Below, piece by piece: positions 6,544 to 8,796 of a stretch of 8,796 bases of DNA. Position numbers and translations under genes: made by a program. The notes beneath the pieces are model-generated. The model was not told the DNA's origin, did not search any database, and saw nothing but the letters and a program-made list of their open reading frames with translations. The DNA is from a bacterium. Its GTDB lineage: Bacteria; SZUA-79; Acidulodesulfobacterales; Acidulodesulfobacteraceae. The stretch is taken from assembly GCA_021781285.1 (NCBI GenBank), contig JAJXXD010000029.1:1-8796 (forward strand), given 5' to 3'. Numbering within the stretch: the first letter of the stretch is position 1; each line of letters begins with the position of its first letter.

Positions 6544-7938
6544 ATGAAAAAATGCGGTCGTAGAAAAAATAAATTCGATTATCTGCTTGCGGCGGCGTTT
6601 TGCGTGGCTGTTTCCGTATTTTTAATTGCGGGACTGAACAGCCGCTCTTTTGCAAAAACCGGCGGCGGAATTTCCTACGGCGCGCCCGAAGCCATAACCC
6701 TGAAAGACGCCTTGCGGCTTGCCCTTAAACTTTATCCGGGGATATTGACTTCTAAATATTCCTACATTTCATCTATCTATACCAAAAATCAAACGCTTTC
6801 TCAATACTATCCTCAAATTTCCGGTACCGCCGGATTCTCAAGAAATTCATTTATGGATGTTAATAATAACGGCGTAATTTCGGGCGGACAGATTTCTAAC
6901 CAACCGGGAATAAACTATTCCCTAAACGATTACTCTGCAACCTTAAACGCAACATATATGCTTTATTCCTTCGGCTCACGCTATTACAATTATCTTAACG
7001 CAAAATACCAGATGAAGGGGGCGAATGCCGGATATAATTATACCGTAAACGGCGACCTCTACAGCGTAATTCTTGACTTTGCCCAATATTTTGCGGATAA
7101 GGAATTAATGAATACCGACAAGGAAAATCTTAAAAATGATGAAATTCAGTACAAAGCGGCGGAGGCTTTTTATAGGGTCGGAACGGGAGACCTTTTAGAC
7201 GCCGAAACCGCAAAGGCAACTATGGAAACGGCAAGAGCGGCTTATATAAACTCCGAATTCAACGTAAAAATTGCAAGACTGGCTCTTTTAAATTCAATCG
7301 GACTGCCGCCTTTAAAAAAATACCGTTTTGTAAATACGCTTAAATTCAAACCGTTTAAGAGTAAACTTCAAGGACTAATGAAAACGGCATTAAAATATAA
7401 TCCTCAGCTAAAACAGGCGGTTTACGCCGTAAAAGCATCGAAAGCTTCTGTTAAAAAAGCGGCAAGCGGGTATTTCCCCTCTTTGAACGCCGATTTTTCA
7501 TACACGGGACAAAATTCATCGTTTCCCATGAATAGAAATTATTCCGCCGGGCTGTCTGTTTCCATACCTATTTTTAACGGATTTTTGACGCAAAATCAAA
7601 TAGATTATTCTAAAGCCGTATTAAACAGCAACGTTTGGAATAAAAAACTGACGGAAAATAATCTTGCTTATAATATCTCAAGCGATTATTATGCGATTAA
7701 TAATCAATATTTAACGGTTAAGGCGCTGAAATCTTCCGAGAAGGCGTCAAAGCTTGCCTATACGCTGGCTTTAAAAAGCTATGAGGTGGGGGTAGGCTCT
7801 ATGGTCCAGCTCGTTACGGCGAACGCCCAGTATATTTCGTCGGTAACGAGCTATATAAACGGCGAATATACGTATTTTTATCTGAAAGCCAAGCTCTATT
7901 CCGACCTCGGCTTAATGGTAGAACATTATATAAAATAA
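6544..7938 (+). CDS. TolC-family outer-membrane efflux protein
   Basis: This 464-residue protein is an outer-membrane factor of the TolC/OEP family, which forms a trimeric channel through outer membrane and periplasm. A signal peptide is clear: basic start (KKCGRRKNK), hydrophobic core about 13-31, and a probable cut after SFA at residue 37. Two OEP repeats follow, each opening with a helix of family type: ITLKDALRLALKLYPGIL (51-68) and the stretch starting LQGLMKTALKYNPQL near 277. The strand-helix pattern YFPSLNADFSYTG and LSVSIPIFNGF is typical of the second beta segment. There is no lipobox, so it is probably not lipid-anchored. The ATG follows an A-rich stretch without a clear Shine-Dalgarno sequence, but any later start would damage the signal peptide. 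The adaptor gene follows after 25 bp. The substrate (drug, metal, siderophore or protein) cannot be told. Confidence 0.92.
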   Translation: MKKCGRRKNKFDYLLAAAFCVAVSVFLIAGLNSRSFAKTGGGISYGAPEAITLKDALRLALKLYPGILTSKYSYISSIYTKNQTLSQYYPQISGTAGFSRNSFMDVNNNGVISGGQISNQPGINYSLNDYSATLNATYMLYSFGSRYYNYLNAKYQMKGANAGYNYTVNGDLYSVILDFAQYFADKELMNTDKENLKNDEIQYKAAEAFYRVGTGDLLDAETAKATMETARAAYINSEFNVKIARLALLNSIGLPPLKKYRFVNTLKFKPFKSKLQGLMKTALKYNPQLKQAVYAVKASKASVKKAASGYFPSLNADFSYTGQNSSFPMNRNYSAGLSVSIPIFNGFLTQNQIDYSKAVLNSNVWNKKLTENNLAYNISSDYYAINNQYLTVKALKSSEKASKLAYTLALKSYEVGVGSMVQLVTANAQYISSVTSYINGEYTYFYLKAKLYSDLGLMVEHYIK

Positions 7939-7963
7939 ATAAGAACTGGATTAAGGTGAAAAA

Positions 7964-8796
7964 ATGGGTAAAAATAAAAAAATTATTATAATAGTTATTG
8001 CCGGGTTGATTTTAATATCTATTGTTTCTTATTTCATAATAAAATCAAAAACAAAAAAGCCGTCTTACGAATTATATGCGGTAAAACCTATTACGATACA
8101 GAAATATATCGCTACGACCGGAACCGCAAACCCTATTAACACCATAAACGTCGGTGCTCAGGTATCCGGAATATTTTCAAAACTTTACGTCTGGTATAAT
8201 TCGACGGTAAAAAAAGGCCAGCTCCTTGCAGAAATAGAACCTACGCCCTTTATCCAAAAAGTTGACCAGGATAAAGCCAACCTTGCATCGGCAGAGGCAA
8301 GCGTCCTGAAACAAAAGGCTCTTTTAGCATACGATAATCTTACCTATACAAGAGATAAAAAATTATGGAAAGAAAACCTTATAGCCCATGCGACGGAGCA
8401 AAATGCCCACAGCGTTTATCTTCAGGACGTGGCACAGCTTAAATACTTATCCGATGCCGTAAATGCCGGTAAAGCGGCGCTTGCGCAGGACGAAACCAAT
8501 CTATCTTATACAAAGATATACTCGCCGGTTAACGGTATCATAATAAACGTAAGCGTAGTCGTCGGGCAGACCGTAGCCTCGACTTTTCAAACCCCGAGCC
8601 TTTTTACCGTAGGAGAGGATATTACAAAAATGGAAATAGACACTACTACCAACGAAGCGGATCTTGGCGGCATAAAAAAGGGGGATAAAGCGTCGTTTAC
8701 CGTATATGCCTATCCCGATAAGACGATATGGGGTTACGTCCATAACGTAAGGATAAATCCAACGACGGTTTCCGGGGTCGTAAGCTACAACGTTAC
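7964..8796 (+). CDS. MacA/HlyD-type periplasmic adaptor (membrane fusion protein), C-terminus cut off by window
   Basis: This open frame starts at ATG 7964 with AAGGTGA a few nt upstream and runs off the right edge after 277 codons. It has an N-terminal membrane anchor (residues about 7-26, rich in I/L/V), then the first lipoyl half with VGAQVSGIFSKLYV and KKGQLLAEIEPTPF (about 63-96), a coiled-coil hairpin rich in Ala, Lys and Gln (about 97-181), the second lipoyl half SPVNGIIINVSVVVGQTV (187-204), and the start of the beta-barrel domain (from about 220). The VGAQVSG and PTPF wording is closest to MacA-like adaptors of ABC efflux systems. It would bridge an inner-membrane pump to the TolC-like channel encoded 25 bp upstream. 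A macB-like ABC gene is expected next but is outside the window. An RND partner cannot be excluded. Confidence 0.9.
   Translation, partial: MGKNKKIIIIVIAGLILISIVSYFIIKSKTKKPSYELYAVKPITIQKYIATTGTANPINTINVGAQVSGIFSKLYVWYNSTVKKGQLLAEIEPTPFIQKVDQDKANLASAEASVLKQKALLAYDNLTYTRDKKLWKENLIAHATEQNAHSVYLQDVAQLKYLSDAVNAGKAALAQDETNLSYTKIYSPVNGIIINVSVVVGQTVASTFQTPSLFTVGEDITKMEIDTTTNEADLGGIKKGDKASFTVYAYPDKTIWGYVHNVRINPTTVSGVVSYNV

Noticed and set aside
8501..8743. Minus-strand open frame of 80 codons near the right end
   Set aside because: It is antisense to the MacA-like adaptor, which has a good ribosome-binding site and clear lipoyl motifs.
1..8796. CRISPR arrays, tRNA or rRNA genes, insertion sequences, selenocysteine codons in the Hdr or Fe-S genes
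   Set aside because: No repeat-spacer pattern, RNA-gene motif, transposase fragment or terminal inverted repeat was seen. All cysteine motifs are complete with ordinary codons, so no in-frame TGA needs explaining.

Overview
The window looks like a piece of the chromosome of an AT-rich, Gram-negative, anaerobic bacterium. RimO (a bacterial ribosomal-protein modification enzyme) and a TolC-type outer-membrane channel point to a diderm bacterium. A heterodisulfide-reductase-like (Hdr) locus with an MvhD/FlxD subunit and a further iron-sulfur/flavoprotein-type subunit points to anaerobic metabolism based on low-potential electron carriers, as in sulfate reducers and other deltaproteobacteria-like or deep-branching lineages. 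The lineage is an inference from gene content; no rRNA or other marker here fixes it.

Left part (about 1-4904, all minus strand). Read in the direction of transcription, the genes are hdrC (4904-4356), hdrB (4317-3433), hdrA (3389-1407), an mvhD/flxD-like gene (1358-876), and an FrhB-like N-terminal domain fused to a two-cluster ferredoxin domain (864 to beyond position 1; truncated by the window edge and easily missed because it has no stop here). Gaps are 11-48 bp, so this is almost certainly one operon. A very good sigma-70-type promoter (TTGACT, 17 bp, TATAAT) lies at 5019-4991, about 80 nt before hdrC. All cysteine motifs expected of a working HdrABC are present: two ferredoxin motifs in HdrC, two complete CCG motifs in HdrB, and an FAD site plus many Fe-S motifs in HdrA. 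The layout resembles Flx-Hdr and Mvh-Hdr electron-bifurcating complexes, but the subunit that would supply electrons (hydrogenase, formate dehydrogenase or NADH-oxidising FlxA) is not in the window, so the substrate stays open.

Middle (5046-6377, minus strand). rimO encodes the radical-SAM methylthiotransferase for ribosomal protein S12. It lies directly upstream of the hdr promoter in the same direction, with no terminator that I can see between them.

Right part (6378-8796, plus strand). A 166-bp AT-rich divergent region separates rimO from an efflux operon: a TolC-family outer-membrane protein (6544-7938), then a MacA/HlyD-type periplasmic adaptor (7964 to beyond the end, truncated). An inner-membrane transporter, probably MacB-like ABC, would be expected just outside. 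The promoter of this operon carries the most striking regulatory signal in the window: a perfect 18-bp palindrome (6416-6433) that starts directly after a consensus -35 box and fills the spacer up to the -10, as expected for a repressor or MerR-type operator.

I found no tRNA, rRNA, CRISPR array, insertion sequence or phage gene.
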